NCBI GenBank assembly: GCA_023460795.1
Contig: JAEWPC010000090.1
Coordinates: 62,001 to 126,000 of the forward strand
Source: Bacillota bacterium
GTDB lineage: Bacteria > Bacillota > Bacilli > Paenibacillales > Paenibacillaceae
Reading direction: 5' to 3'
Length of the DNA stretch: 64,000 nucleotides
Shown here in pieces: positions 22,683 to 30,391 of the stretch (within the stretch, counting starts at the first letter, position 1; each line of letters begins with the position of its first letter). Position numbers and translations under genes: made by a program. Under the pieces are notes generated by a model, which saw nothing but the letters and a program-made list of their open reading frames with translations, was not told the DNA's origin and did no database searches.

Positions 22683-23426
22683 TTAGGAAACCTTAAACGG
22701 ATTGACCGCTTGCGGAGCGTTGTCTACCCACCGATATTCGACCGATTTGACCGGCACGTAATAGGAAGCGTCTAGAAGATAACGACGAAGATCGGAATTC
22801 CCGTCCGGAGTCGTCTCGGACTTGCCGATCGCCGTGACGATGTCTATGCCATAATCGATGTACACTTTGCCCGCGATATCCATGATCAGGTTCACCGGCT
22901 GGCGCGAATAGACGCTGCGAATATCGGGGGCTCCGATTCCGAGCTTATCGAAGTCGACGCTGACGTATCCCGGGTATATTTGTTCCCCCGCCGGAATAGC
23001 GCCTTTATGCGACGCGAAGTATTCGACGACTTTCTTCTGCACTCCTCCTACCTGCTGGTAGACGGCCAGATCGAGCAATTTGACTTGCGGCTTCGTCTCT
23101 TCATCGATGATCAGGAACTGGAACCGTCCGCCCTTCTCGAAAGCGATCGAGGGTACGCTGCCTAGATAGTCGCCGCTCTGCAGCTTGCCGAAATCTATCT
23201 TGTATTTCTCATAGAGCGGCGTGATTTCGTCCGCGTTCTCGATCGGCAGCACGTCGGTTTGCTCGAAGTAACGGTCGACCGCGTCTTGGACGGTCAGCAC
23301 CGCCTCGCGCGCGGACGCTTCCCCGCGGGGAGTCTGTTCGTCGGGATACAGGCAGCCGGATAACGACAATAATGGAACGATAAGAAGAGCTAAAGCTGCG
23401 ATACGAGAAAAATAACGAACCTTCAT
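22683..23426 (-). CDS. yphF: YphF-like lipoprotein
   Basis: A 247-residue lipoprotein: hydrophobic signal, lipobox LSGC with the cysteine near residue 25, then a hydrophilic extracellular domain. By position it is the counterpart of B. subtilis yphF, the uncharacterised lipoprotein gene next to spoIVA (DUF3939-like). Its function is unknown. It follows the ferredoxin gene on the same strand and has its own terminator. I infer the name mainly from synteny and the lipoprotein character. Confidence 0.8.
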   Translation of the reverse strand: MKVRYFSRIAALALLIVPLLSLSGCLYPDEQTPRGEASAREAVLTVQDAVDRYFEQTDVLPIENADEITPLYEKYKIDFGKLQSGDYLGSVPSIAFEKGGRFQFLIIDEETKPQVKLLDLAVYQQVGGVQKKVVEYFASHKGAIPAGEQIYPGYVSVDFDKLGIGAPDIRSVYSRQPVNLIMDIAGKVYIDYGIDIVTAIGKSETTPDGNSDLRRYLLDASYYVPVKSVEYRWVDNAPQAVNPFKVS

Positions 23427-23451
23427 TAACCCCTTGTCCTCCTACATGCGT

Positions 23452-23811
23452 CTATCTAAACCAATCGTCTTCCTCTTGCTCGGCCAGCTTTTTGCGGATC
23501 GCCGCTTTGAGCGGATCTTCCGGAACGGTAACGGTTACGTCGTTCGTTACGCGCGCTTGGCAAGACAGCCTGGTGCCTGCTTCGAGCAACGGACCGAGCT
23601 TGTACTTCTCCGCATCGGTCGGCGGCTTCAAGCTGCCGGCTTGGTCGCTCGCGACGTGCACCTTGCACATGAGACAACCGGCAACGCCGCCGCAGCGCGT
23701 TCTTACGCCGGCATGCACCCGCTTCGCCGCATCGAGCAGCGTCGTGCCCGGCCTGACGGCAATCGTCAGCTTGTCGGGCAGGAAAGTGACCACCGGTTTC
23801 TCGATGCTCAT
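23452..23811 (-). CDS. 2Fe-2S ferredoxin, C-x5-C-x2-C type
   Basis: A 119-residue small ferredoxin. Cysteines at 40, 46, 49 and 84 fit a [2Fe-2S] site with C-x5-C-x2-C spacing (CGGVAGCLMC), as in adrenodoxin-like domains; the final cysteine is in LSCQAR. The C-terminus is rich in acidic and basic residues. Its electron partner is unknown. Its start overlaps the stop of the nucleotidyltransferase gene (ATGA), and a second, plant-type ferredoxin gene lies just beyond that, so three genes form one unit. Confidence 0.88.
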   Translation of the reverse strand: MSIEKPVVTFLPDKLTIAVRPGTTLLDAAKRVHAGVRTRCGGVAGCLMCKVHVASDQAGSLKPPTDAEKYKLGPLLEAGTRLSCQARVTNDVTVTVPEDPLKAAIRKKLAEQEEDDWFR

Positions 23812-24413
23812 TCTTGGTCCTCCTTATACAGGCTTCCGCCGCCGGCAGCCAATCGAATCGCTTGCTCGGCAACGTCGAGCGCCAAGCGGTTACGGTCGAT
23901 GAGCTCGCGAAGCAGCGGCAGCTGGCGCTCGGCGTCCGCCGCGATTAACCGGCCTGCGACTTCGGCGCGATCCATGCGGTCTCGGAGCAGATTGAAGATC
24001 AGCTCATGTCCTAGCGGAATGAGCATAACCGTCATCCCTTCCGCATCCACGGGATTACCGCTCGGATACAACGTAATCTCGACTTCCGTCTGGTAGATCG
24101 ATCCTCGAGCCGCGATCCGGAAATCGCCTACGAGCTCTACGATCGTATCCTCCAGCTTATAGTGGGACAATACGGAGCGATAGCGATCCGTCTCGTTTTC
24201 GGCAGGTCCGTCCAATGCATAGGCCGCCAGCCGCTCATGAATCGCGCGAATCGCATTCCTATCCGCGTAGATGTCCAAATCCCGAGGCGCGCGTTCCAGC
24301 TTCGCCCCTCTAAGCGCGAGCCCCGTGCTGCCTCCGACGACCCACCGCGCGTCGCAGCCTTCCAGGAGCTCCGCCAAGCGGCGAAGCGCGGACACAGGAT
24401 TACCGGTAGGCAT
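23808..24413 (-). CDS. Nucleotidyltransferase-like protein
   Basis: About 201 residues. WVVGGSTGLALRG (about 24-36) followed by RDLDIYAD (about 44-51) matches the GG[ST] and Dx[DE] active-site pattern of the MNT/nucleotidyltransferase fold. No clear third aspartate is visible, so activity is uncertain. The frame is open to 24506. The ATG at 24413 has GGAAGTGA upstream; one at 24434 lies 8 bp after the ferredoxin stop and is the alternative. It sits between two ferredoxin genes and overlaps one of them. The link between the functions is not known to me. Confidence 0.72.
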   Translation of the reverse strand: MPTGNPVSALRRLAELLEGCDARWVVGGSTGLALRGAKLERAPRDLDIYADRNAIRAIHERLAAYALDGPAENETDRYRSVLSHYKLEDTIVELVGDFRIAARGSIYQTEVEITLYPSGNPVDAEGMTVMLIPLGHELIFNLLRDRMDRAEVAGRLIAADAERQLPLLRELIDRNRLALDVAEQAIRLAAGGGSLYKEDQE

Positions 24414-24441
24414 AAGGGTCACTTCCGTTTCCATGCTAAAG

Positions 24442-24735
24442 TTAAAAGTAAGGCTTGTTCTTCGCGACGATGTCGCCGGGTTTAGCGACGACCGCTTGGC
24501 AGCCAAGCCGGTATCCGGCTTCTAGTTCCTCAGGTCCTAACCGGTCCCACTCTTCGTCCGTCGATTCCGCCAGCAGCGACGCGCCTTCGGTCACGATGCA
24601 CCGGCATTTGGCGCATGTTCCCCGCGAACAATTGTACAACCAGTCGATGTCCGATTGTTGCGCCAGGCTCAGCAGGCTCGTCCCGAGCTTACCTTCTACG
24701 GTTTTCGTTTGGGTTCTCCCCGATAGCGTAATCAA
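24442..24735 (-). CDS. 2Fe-2S ferredoxin, plant type
   Basis: A 97-residue ferredoxin with C36-x4-C41-x2-C44 (NCSRGTCAKCRC) and C79 in YRLGCQ, the plant-type [2Fe-2S] arrangement. The long open frame starts over yphE, but a TTG at 24735 with GGAGGG 8 nt upstream gives MITLSGRTQT and a normal fold; it is the likely start. It is the first of the ferredoxin-nucleotidyltransferase-ferredoxin set inserted between yphE and yphF. Confidence 0.85.
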   Translation of the reverse strand: MITLSGRTQTKTVEGKLGTSLLSLAQQSDIDWLYNCSRGTCAKCRCIVTEGASLLAESTDEEWDRLGPEELEAGYRLGCQAVVAKPGDIVAKNKPYF

Positions 24736-24758
24736 GCTGTTGTCCCTCCGAGTTGCTA

Positions 24759-24971
24759 TTAAATGATGGATATAATGCTGAAGCCCACGCCGTACAAGAG
24801 CACCACCGTCGCGACGATCATGAGCACCGTCTTGATAAGGCCCTTCGTCTTGGCTCTCGCGAACATCACGATGAGCGCGGCTGCGACCATGAGCCCGATG
24901 CCTCTGAACGAAAGCCACATCTTCGTCATGGGGTCTAAAGCGGCTGGGAATTGTTGTATAAGTTCGAACAT
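24759..24971 (-). CDS. yphE: Small membrane protein, YphE/DUF2768 family
   Basis: A 70-residue protein with two membrane segments (about 22-40 and 47-68) and the TKMWLSFRGIGLMVAAALIV opening typical of DUF2768. B. subtilis has yphE in the same neighbourhood between gpsA and yphF. Its role is unknown. Confidence 0.8.
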   Translation of the reverse strand: MFELIQQFPAALDPMTKMWLSFRGIGLMVAAALIVMFARAKTKGLIKTVLMIVATVVLLYGVGFSIISII

Positions 24972-25086
24972 CGATGATCCTCCGTCTCGTCCGTATCCCT
25001 CAAATGCACAATATTATACCACTCGGCAGGCGATAAAACAAAAGAACCTCTAGCTTTCGACAACTTTCCGGGATTTTTGCGCCTAC

Positions 25087-25110
25087 CAAAAAACCGTCCG
25101 AGTCGGACGG
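25087..25110 (-). terminator. Terminator of spoVIF
   Basis: Minus-strand CCGTCCG-ACT-CGGACGG followed by TTTTTTGG, about 30 nt after the spoVIF stop. Confidence 0.9.
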
Positions 25111-25138
25111 CTTTCCTCTATCACGATAGGTTGGAGTT

Positions 25139-25405
25139 TTACTTTTTGACCATCATCTTGATTAACGATTCGAGATTGTTCATGTTCATCCCGCTTTTCT
25201 TGACTGCGGATACGATCTCCTTCACCGTTTCCTCGGATACAGGAACTTTGGCCATCGCCGATACTTGCTTTACCAGCTGACGAATTTGGGCTTCGCTCTG
25301 CAGCGTGCCCGGATTCACTCCGCTTGCGATTTTTTTAACTTGGTTTTCGGAAATGGCTTTGCCGGTTTTCTTGTTCACGGCGCCTAACAGATCTTTTTTG
25401 TCCAT
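25139..25405 (-). CDS. spoVIF: Stage VI sporulation protein F
   Basis: An 88-residue basic helical protein of the SpoVIF (YjcC) family: DLLGAVNKKTGKAISENQVKK near the start, VNPGTLQSEAQIRQLVKQVS, and a C-terminal SGMNMNNLESLIKMM. In B. subtilis SpoVIF is made late in the mother cell and is needed for GerE-dependent coat assembly. The gene has a matching sigma-K promoter and its own terminator, so it is a single-gene unit placed between gpsA and yphE. Confidence 0.93.
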   Translation of the reverse strand: MDKKDLLGAVNKKTGKAISENQVKKIASGVNPGTLQSEAQIRQLVKQVSAMAKVPVSEETVKEIVSAVKKSGMNMNNLESLIKMMVKK

Positions 25406-25433
25406 ACTTCCCCTCCTCCGGCATTGTGCTCTG

Positions 25434-25461
25434 TATCCTATGAAGAGGAAGCCGGAAAAGT
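25434..25461 (-). promoter_or_regulatory. sigma-K promoter of spoVIF
   Basis: Minus-strand AC (plus 25460-25461), 17-nt spacer, CATAGGATA (plus 25434-25442), a perfect match to the sigma-K -10 pattern CATANNNTA. It gives a leader of about 20 nt with the GGAGGGG ribosome site. Confidence 0.8.
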
Positions 25462-25481
25462 GTGGGCGAGCGTCCCAAACG

Positions 25482-25506
25482 GAAAAAGCCCGCTACATCG
25501 CGGGCT
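25482..25506 (-). terminator. Terminator of plsY-gpsA
   Basis: Minus-strand AGCCCGC-GATGTA-GCGGGCT followed by TTTTCC, directly after the gpsA stop. Confidence 0.9.
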
Positions 25507-25516
25507 TGGCAGATTG

Positions 25517-26569
25517 CTATTTCCCTCTTAACCACTTGTCTCTCGATGTGCTGGCGATCTCTTCGATCTCGTGCGTGCGAACGCGCCCCATCAAGGCGCC
25601 GACGGCCTGCTCGGGCGAGGCTCCCTCGAACAATACGGCGTAAAGCTGGTCCGTAATCGGCATCTCGACGTCGAATTGGGCCGCGAGCGCGCGCGCCGCT
25701 TTCGTCGTTCTAACGCCTTCGACGACCATCCCGATCCGCTTCAGCACTTCCTCGAGCGGGACGCCTTGACCGAGCAGCGACCCTGCCCGCCAGTTGCGGC
25801 TGTGGCGGCTCGTGGACGTCGCGATCAAATCCCCTACGCCGGCAAGGCCCGCGAACGTGAGCGGATTCGCTCCCATCGCCGCTCCCAGCCTGGCGATCTC
25901 CGCTAATCCGCGCGTAATGAGCGCTGCCTTGGCGTTATCGCCGAACCCTAAGCCGTCCGTCATGCCGGCCCCTAAAGCAATAATATTCTTGATCGCGCCG
26001 GCCGTCTCCACACCGATGAGATCGGGATTCGTATAGACGCGGAAATAAGAGTTATTCATGAACAAATCCTGTGCGGTATCCGCGATAGCCGTATCCTGCG
26101 AAGCAACGACGACCGTCGTCGGCTGACGATTCACGACTTCTTCGGCGTGGCTCGGACCCGACAACACGACGATACTGCCTTCCGGGCGATCCAATTCCTC
26201 CGAGAGAACCGTCGACATTCGCTTAAGCGTCTCCAACTCGAAGCCTTTGGTCGCATGAATGACGAGCGCGTCCTTCGGTAGATCGGGCGCTACTTGTCTG
26301 GCGACGTCGCGCATCGCAGAAGACGGAGCGACGAACAGCACGGCTTTCGTGTCCGCGATAGCCGCCTTTAAATCCGTCGTTGCGCTAATGCCGTCCGGCA
26401 GCGTTGCGCCGGGCAAATACTTGTCGTTCGTTCTTCTCGTATTTATTTCTTCCGCTTGCGCTTCGTTGCGCGTCCATAACGCGACTTGGCATCCGTTATC
26501 AGCCAATACGCGCGCCAAAGCCGTTCCCCAGCTACCCGCCACAAGAACGGCAACCTTCTTATGCTCCAT
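25517..26569 (-). CDS. gpsA: Glycerol-3-phosphate dehydrogenase [NAD(P)+] with altered Rossmann motif
   Basis: A 350-residue enzyme that reduces dihydroxyacetone phosphate to glycerol-3-phosphate for phospholipids. SGPSHAEEV, the catalytic GAIKNIIALGAGMTDG and EGVRTTKA segments are intact. The dinucleotide loop reads VLVAGSWGTALA: position 10, normally the first glycine of GxGxxG, is valine (GTG in place of an expected GGG). AAAGGTG precedes the ATG at 26569; the GTG at 26578 is in frame but less likely. It overlaps plsY by 11 bp, so both make phosphatidic acid precursors together. Confidence 0.95.
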   Translation of the reverse strand: MEHKKVAVLVAGSWGTALARVLADNGCQVALWTRNEAQAEEINTRRTNDKYLPGATLPDGISATTDLKAAIADTKAVLFVAPSSAMRDVARQVAPDLPKDALVIHATKGFELETLKRMSTVLSEELDRPEGSIVVLSGPSHAEEVVNRQPTTVVVASQDTAIADTAQDLFMNNSYFRVYTNPDLIGVETAGAIKNIIALGAGMTDGLGFGDNAKAALITRGLAEIARLGAAMGANPLTFAGLAGVGDLIATSTSRHSRNWRAGSLLGQGVPLEEVLKRIGMVVEGVRTTKAARALAAQFDVEMPITDQLYAVLFEGASPEQAVGALMGRVRTHEIEEIASTSRDKWLRGK

Positions 26570-27173
26570 GACGAACACCTTTCTTACCGCTTCCCAGCTT
26601 GTTTTCCGTTCCGTTGAGCAGCTTCACGATATTCCTACGATGACGTAAGATCGCGATCGCTCCGACGAAAGCCGCCCCCCAGATGAACGGGCCGTCCGCG
26701 CCGAAAGTCGCGAAGAGTATCGGAAGCAGCACGGCCAATACGAGCGAACCAAGCGAGACATACTTCGTAAGGGCGATAATCGCGATCGCGACCAATCCTG
26801 CGATGAGAGTCGGCAGGATCCCCCACACCGCCAGCGCTCCGACCGTCGTTGCAATGCCTTTGCCGCCCTTGAAGCGGAAGAAAATCGGCCAGTTATGCCC
26901 GGCGATCGCGGCTAACCCGCACAGTACGGGGATCCAGCTGTTCTCTCCAAGCCAGAAGCCGATTCCGGCGGACGCGGAGCCTTTGGCGAAGTCCAACAAG
27001 AACACGAACAGTGCAGGGCCTTTGCCGAGCACCCGAAGCGTGTTCGTAGCTCCGGCGTTGCCGCTGCCGTATTGCCTGATATCGATTTTGCGAAGCCATA
27101 GCGCGAATAGGATGCTGAAAGAAATCGAGCCTAACAAATATCCGATGACAATGGCGACAATTGATGTGAACAA
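26559..27173 (-). CDS. plsY: Acyl-phosphate:glycerol-3-phosphate acyltransferase
   Basis: A 204-residue membrane enzyme that acylates glycerol-3-phosphate with acyl-phosphate. It has five hydrophobic segments and the three conserved loops: GSGNAGATNTLRVLG (about 37), GHNWPIFFRFKGGKGIATT (about 97) and ILRHRRNIVKLLNGTE near the C-terminus. The start is TTG. It lies 11 bp from der and overlaps gpsA, which supplies its substrate. Confidence 0.96.
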   Translation of the reverse strand: MFTSIVAIVIGYLLGSISFSILFALWLRKIDIRQYGSGNAGATNTLRVLGKGPALFVFLLDFAKGSASAGIGFWLGENSWIPVLCGLAAIAGHNWPIFFRFKGGKGIATTVGALAVWGILPTLIAGLVAIAIIALTKYVSLGSLVLAVLLPILFATFGADGPFIWGAAFVGAIAILRHRRNIVKLLNGTENKLGSGKKGVRHGA

Positions 27174-27184
27174 TCCGGTCTCCC

Positions 27185-28507
27185 CTATTCCTGATCCGAT
27201 TTCCGGCGCGTGAACAATCTTAAAGGCGTACCCTCGAATTCGAAAGCGGCACGTATTTTGTTCTCCAAGTACCGTTCATAAGAGAAGTGCATCAATTCCG
27301 GCTCGTTGACGAAAATGAGGATCGTAGGCGGCTTGACCGCGATTTGCGTCGCGTAGTTAATCCGCAGGCGTTTGCCTTTATCCGTCGGTGGAGGCGTCAT
27401 GGCCGTCGCGTCGGAAATGATATCGTTGAGCACGTGCGTAGGCACGCGAAGAGCATGCTGTTCCGCCACGCGGTCGATGACCGGGAACAACTTGTTCAAC
27501 CGTTGCTTCGTCTTCGCGGACAAGAACACGATCGGAGCGTACGTCATGAACAGGAAATGATCGCGGATGGTGTTCGTGAACCGCTGCATCGTCTTATCGT
27601 CTTTGTCGACGACGTCCCATTTGTTCACGACGAAGACGGCCGCTTTGCCGTTCTCGTGCGCGTACCCGGCGATATGCTTGTCTTGCTCGATAATGCCTTC
27701 CTCGCCGTTAATGACGACGAGTACGACGTCCGCTCGCTCGATCGCTTTCATCGACCGCATGACGCTGTACTTCTCCGTCGACTCATAAACCTTGCCGCGC
27801 TTGCGCATGCCAGCGGTATCGATCAGCACGTATTTCTGGCCGTCCTTCTCGAACGGAGTGTCGATGGCGTCGCGGGTCGTCCCGGCGACTTCGCTGACGA
27901 TGACTCTTTCTTCGCCGAGAATGGCGTTAACGAGCGACGACTTGCCGACGTTAGGCCGGCCGATTAGAGCGACCTTGATGACGTCGTCATCGTATTCCTC
28001 TTCCGTCTTGGCCGGAAGCTTCTTGACGGCTGCATCCAGCAGATCGCCGATGCCCGTGCCATGAGCGCCAGACAGCGCGATCGGTTCGCCGAAGCCAAGG
28101 CCGTAAAACTCGTAAATGTCGTCCATGCGCTGTAGATTATCCACTTTATTGACGCCTACGACGACCGGTTTGCCGGAGCGGAACAGGATTTGCGCGACTT
28201 CTTCGTCCGCGGTCGTGACTCCTGCTTTCGCATCCACCATGAAAATGATGACGTCGGCTTCCTCGATGGCGAGCTCCGCTTGCATTCTGATCGAACGCAG
28301 CAGCGTGTCTTCCCCTTCGATCTCGATGCCTCCGGTATCGATTACGCTGAACGAAACGCCGATCCATTCCCCGGTGCCGTATATCCGGTCGCGGGTTACG
28401 CCGGGTTTATCTTCGACAATTGCTAGCCGGTCGCCAATAATCCGGTTGAAAATCGTGGACTTCCCCACGTTAGGTCTGCCTACGATGGCGATGACGGGTC
28501 TTGCCAT
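27185..28507 (-). CDS. der: Ribosome biogenesis GTPase Der (EngA)
   Basis: A 440-residue double-GTPase for 50S assembly. Two G1 loops, GRPNVGKSTIFNRI (about 8) and GRPNVGKSSLVNAIL (about 183), each have DTGG/DTAG and NKxD-type motifs (VNKVDNL, VNKWDVVDK). The C-terminal KH-like domain includes PPTILIFVNEPELMHFSYERYLEN. The length is normal. It lies upstream of plsY-gpsA, matching Bacillus order. Confidence 0.98.
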   Translation of the reverse strand: MARPVIAIVGRPNVGKSTIFNRIIGDRLAIVEDKPGVTRDRIYGTGEWIGVSFSVIDTGGIEIEGEDTLLRSIRMQAELAIEEADVIIFMVDAKAGVTTADEEVAQILFRSGKPVVVGVNKVDNLQRMDDIYEFYGLGFGEPIALSGAHGTGIGDLLDAAVKKLPAKTEEEYDDDVIKVALIGRPNVGKSSLVNAILGEERVIVSEVAGTTRDAIDTPFEKDGQKYVLIDTAGMRKRGKVYESTEKYSVMRSMKAIERADVVLVVINGEEGIIEQDKHIAGYAHENGKAAVFVVNKWDVVDKDDKTMQRFTNTIRDHFLFMTYAPIVFLSAKTKQRLNKLFPVIDRVAEQHALRVPTHVLNDIISDATAMTPPPTDKGKRLRINYATQIAVKPPTILIFVNEPELMHFSYERYLENKIRAAFEFEGTPLRLFTRRKSDQE

Positions 28508-28579
28508 ACATTCACTCCTAACTTAAAAAAACACTACAAACTTCATCATAACAAAAAGTCGACCTGTTGGCTAATATTC

Positions 28580-28762
28580 TCAAGATTTTCGATTCACGAT
28601 AATGAATAGATCCTCGTGCAGCTCGTGTGCCGCGCAGTCGAGTATTTTCTCGAGCAAAAAGGCGATCCGCTGCAATTCTTCCCGCTCCTTCGCATAGAAG
28701 ATCGGCGCGCCGCCCGCGACGCTGCCTTGTATCGTCGTTACGACGCCTACGATATTAGCCAT
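28580..28762 (-). CDS. Small partner of the YIEGIA membrane protein
   Basis: A 60-residue protein starting MANIVGVVTTIQGSVAGGAP and ending LHEDLFIIVNRKS. It corresponds to the small family described as the capping subunit for YIEGIA proteins. Its ATG overlaps the YIEGIA stop by 8 bp, so the two are made together. The biochemical function is unknown; the context is sporulation. Confidence 0.78.
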   Translation of the reverse strand: MANIVGVVTTIQGSVAGGAPIFYAKEREELQRIAFLLEKILDCAAHELHEDLFIIVNRKS

Positions 28763-29681
28763 GGGCGCTTCCCTCCGTGCTCTTGCGGTTCGCCTTCGTC
28801 GGCCTTCTGACTGCTGCTTCCAGAAGCGGAACTCCGGTTACCGCTTTATAGGCTTTGTCTTGATCCTTCTCGCGCGGAAGAAATAGCAACCCGAGCTTGC
28901 CGCTCTTCAGCGCGAGCTTGCCGATCGGCAGCAGCGCGGGATCACCGTCGTCCCGAAACACGCCAAGCCTCGTCGAGACGTCGTGCAAGATGGCTTGCCG
29001 TTGACCCAGATTGGCGAGCGTCACCCGCGCATCGTCGTTTTTCGGAGTTAGAATGTAACCCATGCCTTCGCTTGCGATAATCTCGCGATTCTCGTTCAAG
29101 CCGACGTTCATGATATATACGTCGCCAACGTATAAATCCGGTCCATCCAATCTAACTTCAGCTTTGTCCACATGCGCGATATGGGCGATCGTCGTGCCTC
29201 GCATGAATCGGAAAACGATGGCGATACAGAACGCACCGGCGATCAATCCCCCCCACCAATTAGCGGCCATCACGACAAGACTAACGAGCAAAGCGCAGAA
29301 AATCGATAAATAGTTACGCCCTTCGAACACGACGGATATCCCTTCTATGTATGCCGCGCCTCTAGGCACGAGCTCTAATTCATCGATCGCGGTGAGCGTG
29401 CCGCGTTCCATGTTGCGCACTTCGCGGAACTGTTGGGCTGCCAGCGTAAGGAACGTGAGCGCCGTATAGTCTTTATCGTATAAAGCCGGTATCGCTACTG
29501 CGCCGAGCGCGCTCGCGATGATCCCCAGCGCGATATGAATGACTTTACCGTGAGGGTATGCCGGGTATTGCCGATAGTCGCTTCTTAGCATCAGCAGTCT
29601 CGCGGTTACCCCGAAGGCCGTCCCCAATACGACGCCCGTAAGCTCCTTATGCTCCTGTAACCAGCCTATCGTCAGGTTCAT
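28755..29681 (-). CDS. YIEGIA-family membrane protein (YphB/SeaA-like)
   Basis: A 308-residue protein: three or four N-terminal membrane segments (about 15-70), a loop with AAYIEGISVVFEGRNYL (about 109-125), two more segments (about 128-160) and a soluble C-terminal half. The family is named after YIEGIA; here the last alanine is serine. B. subtilis SeaA (YphB), linked to spore envelope assembly, lies at the same place next to der and yphA. The ATG overlaps the yphA stop (ATGA). The frame runs far upstream over yphA, which is a shadow. Confidence 0.82.
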   Translation of the reverse strand: MNLTIGWLQEHKELTGVVLGTAFGVTARLLMLRSDYRQYPAYPHGKVIHIALGIIASALGAVAIPALYDKDYTALTFLTLAAQQFREVRNMERGTLTAIDELELVPRGAAYIEGISVVFEGRNYLSIFCALLVSLVVMAANWWGGLIAGAFCIAIVFRFMRGTTIAHIAHVDKAEVRLDGPDLYVGDVYIMNVGLNENREIIASEGMGYILTPKNDDARVTLANLGQRQAILHDVSTRLGVFRDDGDPALLPIGKLALKSGKLGLLFLPREKDQDKAYKAVTGVPLLEAAVRRPTKANRKSTEGSAHG

Positions 29682-30307
29682 GACCGTTCCCCTTCTCTTC
29701 TCCAGTCGATGTTCAATTCCCCCCGGCGCTTTAATTTCACGAATCCGGCTAAGAGCCATGAACATAATCTCGCGCAGAGCATGGCGACCCACCAGTTTCT
29801 CATCCATTCGAGCGAATGCTCCGGCACGAACGATTCCGACCGGCTTACGACGTAAGCCATCACGGCTTCGCTGATCGCGATCGCAACGGACAGAGACAGC
29901 AGCTGCAACGGAGCGTCCCGCAGCAGCAACGCCGCCAGCACGCCGATCAAGATCGCCGCTCCCCATGGAGCGGCAATCTTGGACCAATGAAACGGATAGT
30001 TTGCCACGCGATGCAGCAGCAAATATATAGAACCCAACAATAGGCCCGCGGAGACAGACGTCCACCTCCAAGACGCTTCCATTTTCCAGGCTATCGCAAT
30101 AGCAAGCGCAATCGTCCATATCCATGCGCCATTCAGCGATACGGATGAGGTTAGCGGTAAGCTCCATCCTACGGCGATCGGCCAACTGACGAGGAATACC
30201 GCGACGGCTCGATGCGGAATGCCCCCCGCAGCTTCTTCCTTCCAACCGCTCCACCATAGAATGACGGTCGCCAGCCATAAGATCACCGCTCCGAATACGG
30301 GCGACAT
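29678..30307 (-). CDS. yphA: YphA-like polytopic membrane protein
   Basis: A 209-residue protein with about six hydrophobic segments and many tryptophans, ending in a basic tail (LKRRGELNIDWRREGERS). There is no enzymatic motif. It is placed like yphA in B. subtilis, upstream of the YIEGIA gene with a 4-bp overlap. GGAGG lies 7 nt before the ATG. A CATACTA box just upstream resembles a forespore (sigma-F/G) -10, but no -35 fits because the ypfD terminator is there. Confidence 0.75.
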   Translation of the reverse strand: MSPVFGAVILWLATVILWWSGWKEEAAGGIPHRAVAVFLVSWPIAVGWSLPLTSSVSLNGAWIWTIALAIAIAWKMEASWRWTSVSAGLLLGSIYLLLHRVANYPFHWSKIAAPWGAAILIGVLAALLLRDAPLQLLSLSVAIAISEAVMAYVVSRSESFVPEHSLEWMRNWWVAMLCARLCSWLLAGFVKLKRRGELNIDWRREGERS

Positions 30308-30345
30308 TCACCCACCTCCTTGAGCTTAGTATGCGCCGGAAACGC

Positions 30346-30372
30346 AAAAAACCCGCCACGAAGGGCGGGTTT
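30346..30372 (-). terminator. Terminator of ypfD
   Basis: Minus-strand AAACCCGCC-CTTCGT-GGCGGGTTT followed by TTTG, a 9-bp stem about 20 nt after the ypfD stop. Confidence 0.92.
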
Positions 30373-30391
30373 AGAAGATTTGCCGATTGGA

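Noticed and set aside
30319..30360. Forespore-type promoter before yphA
   Set aside because: A CATACTA box is seen at 30327-30333 (reverse), but the sequence at the required -35 distance is the GC stem of the ypfD terminator and does not match any forespore -35.
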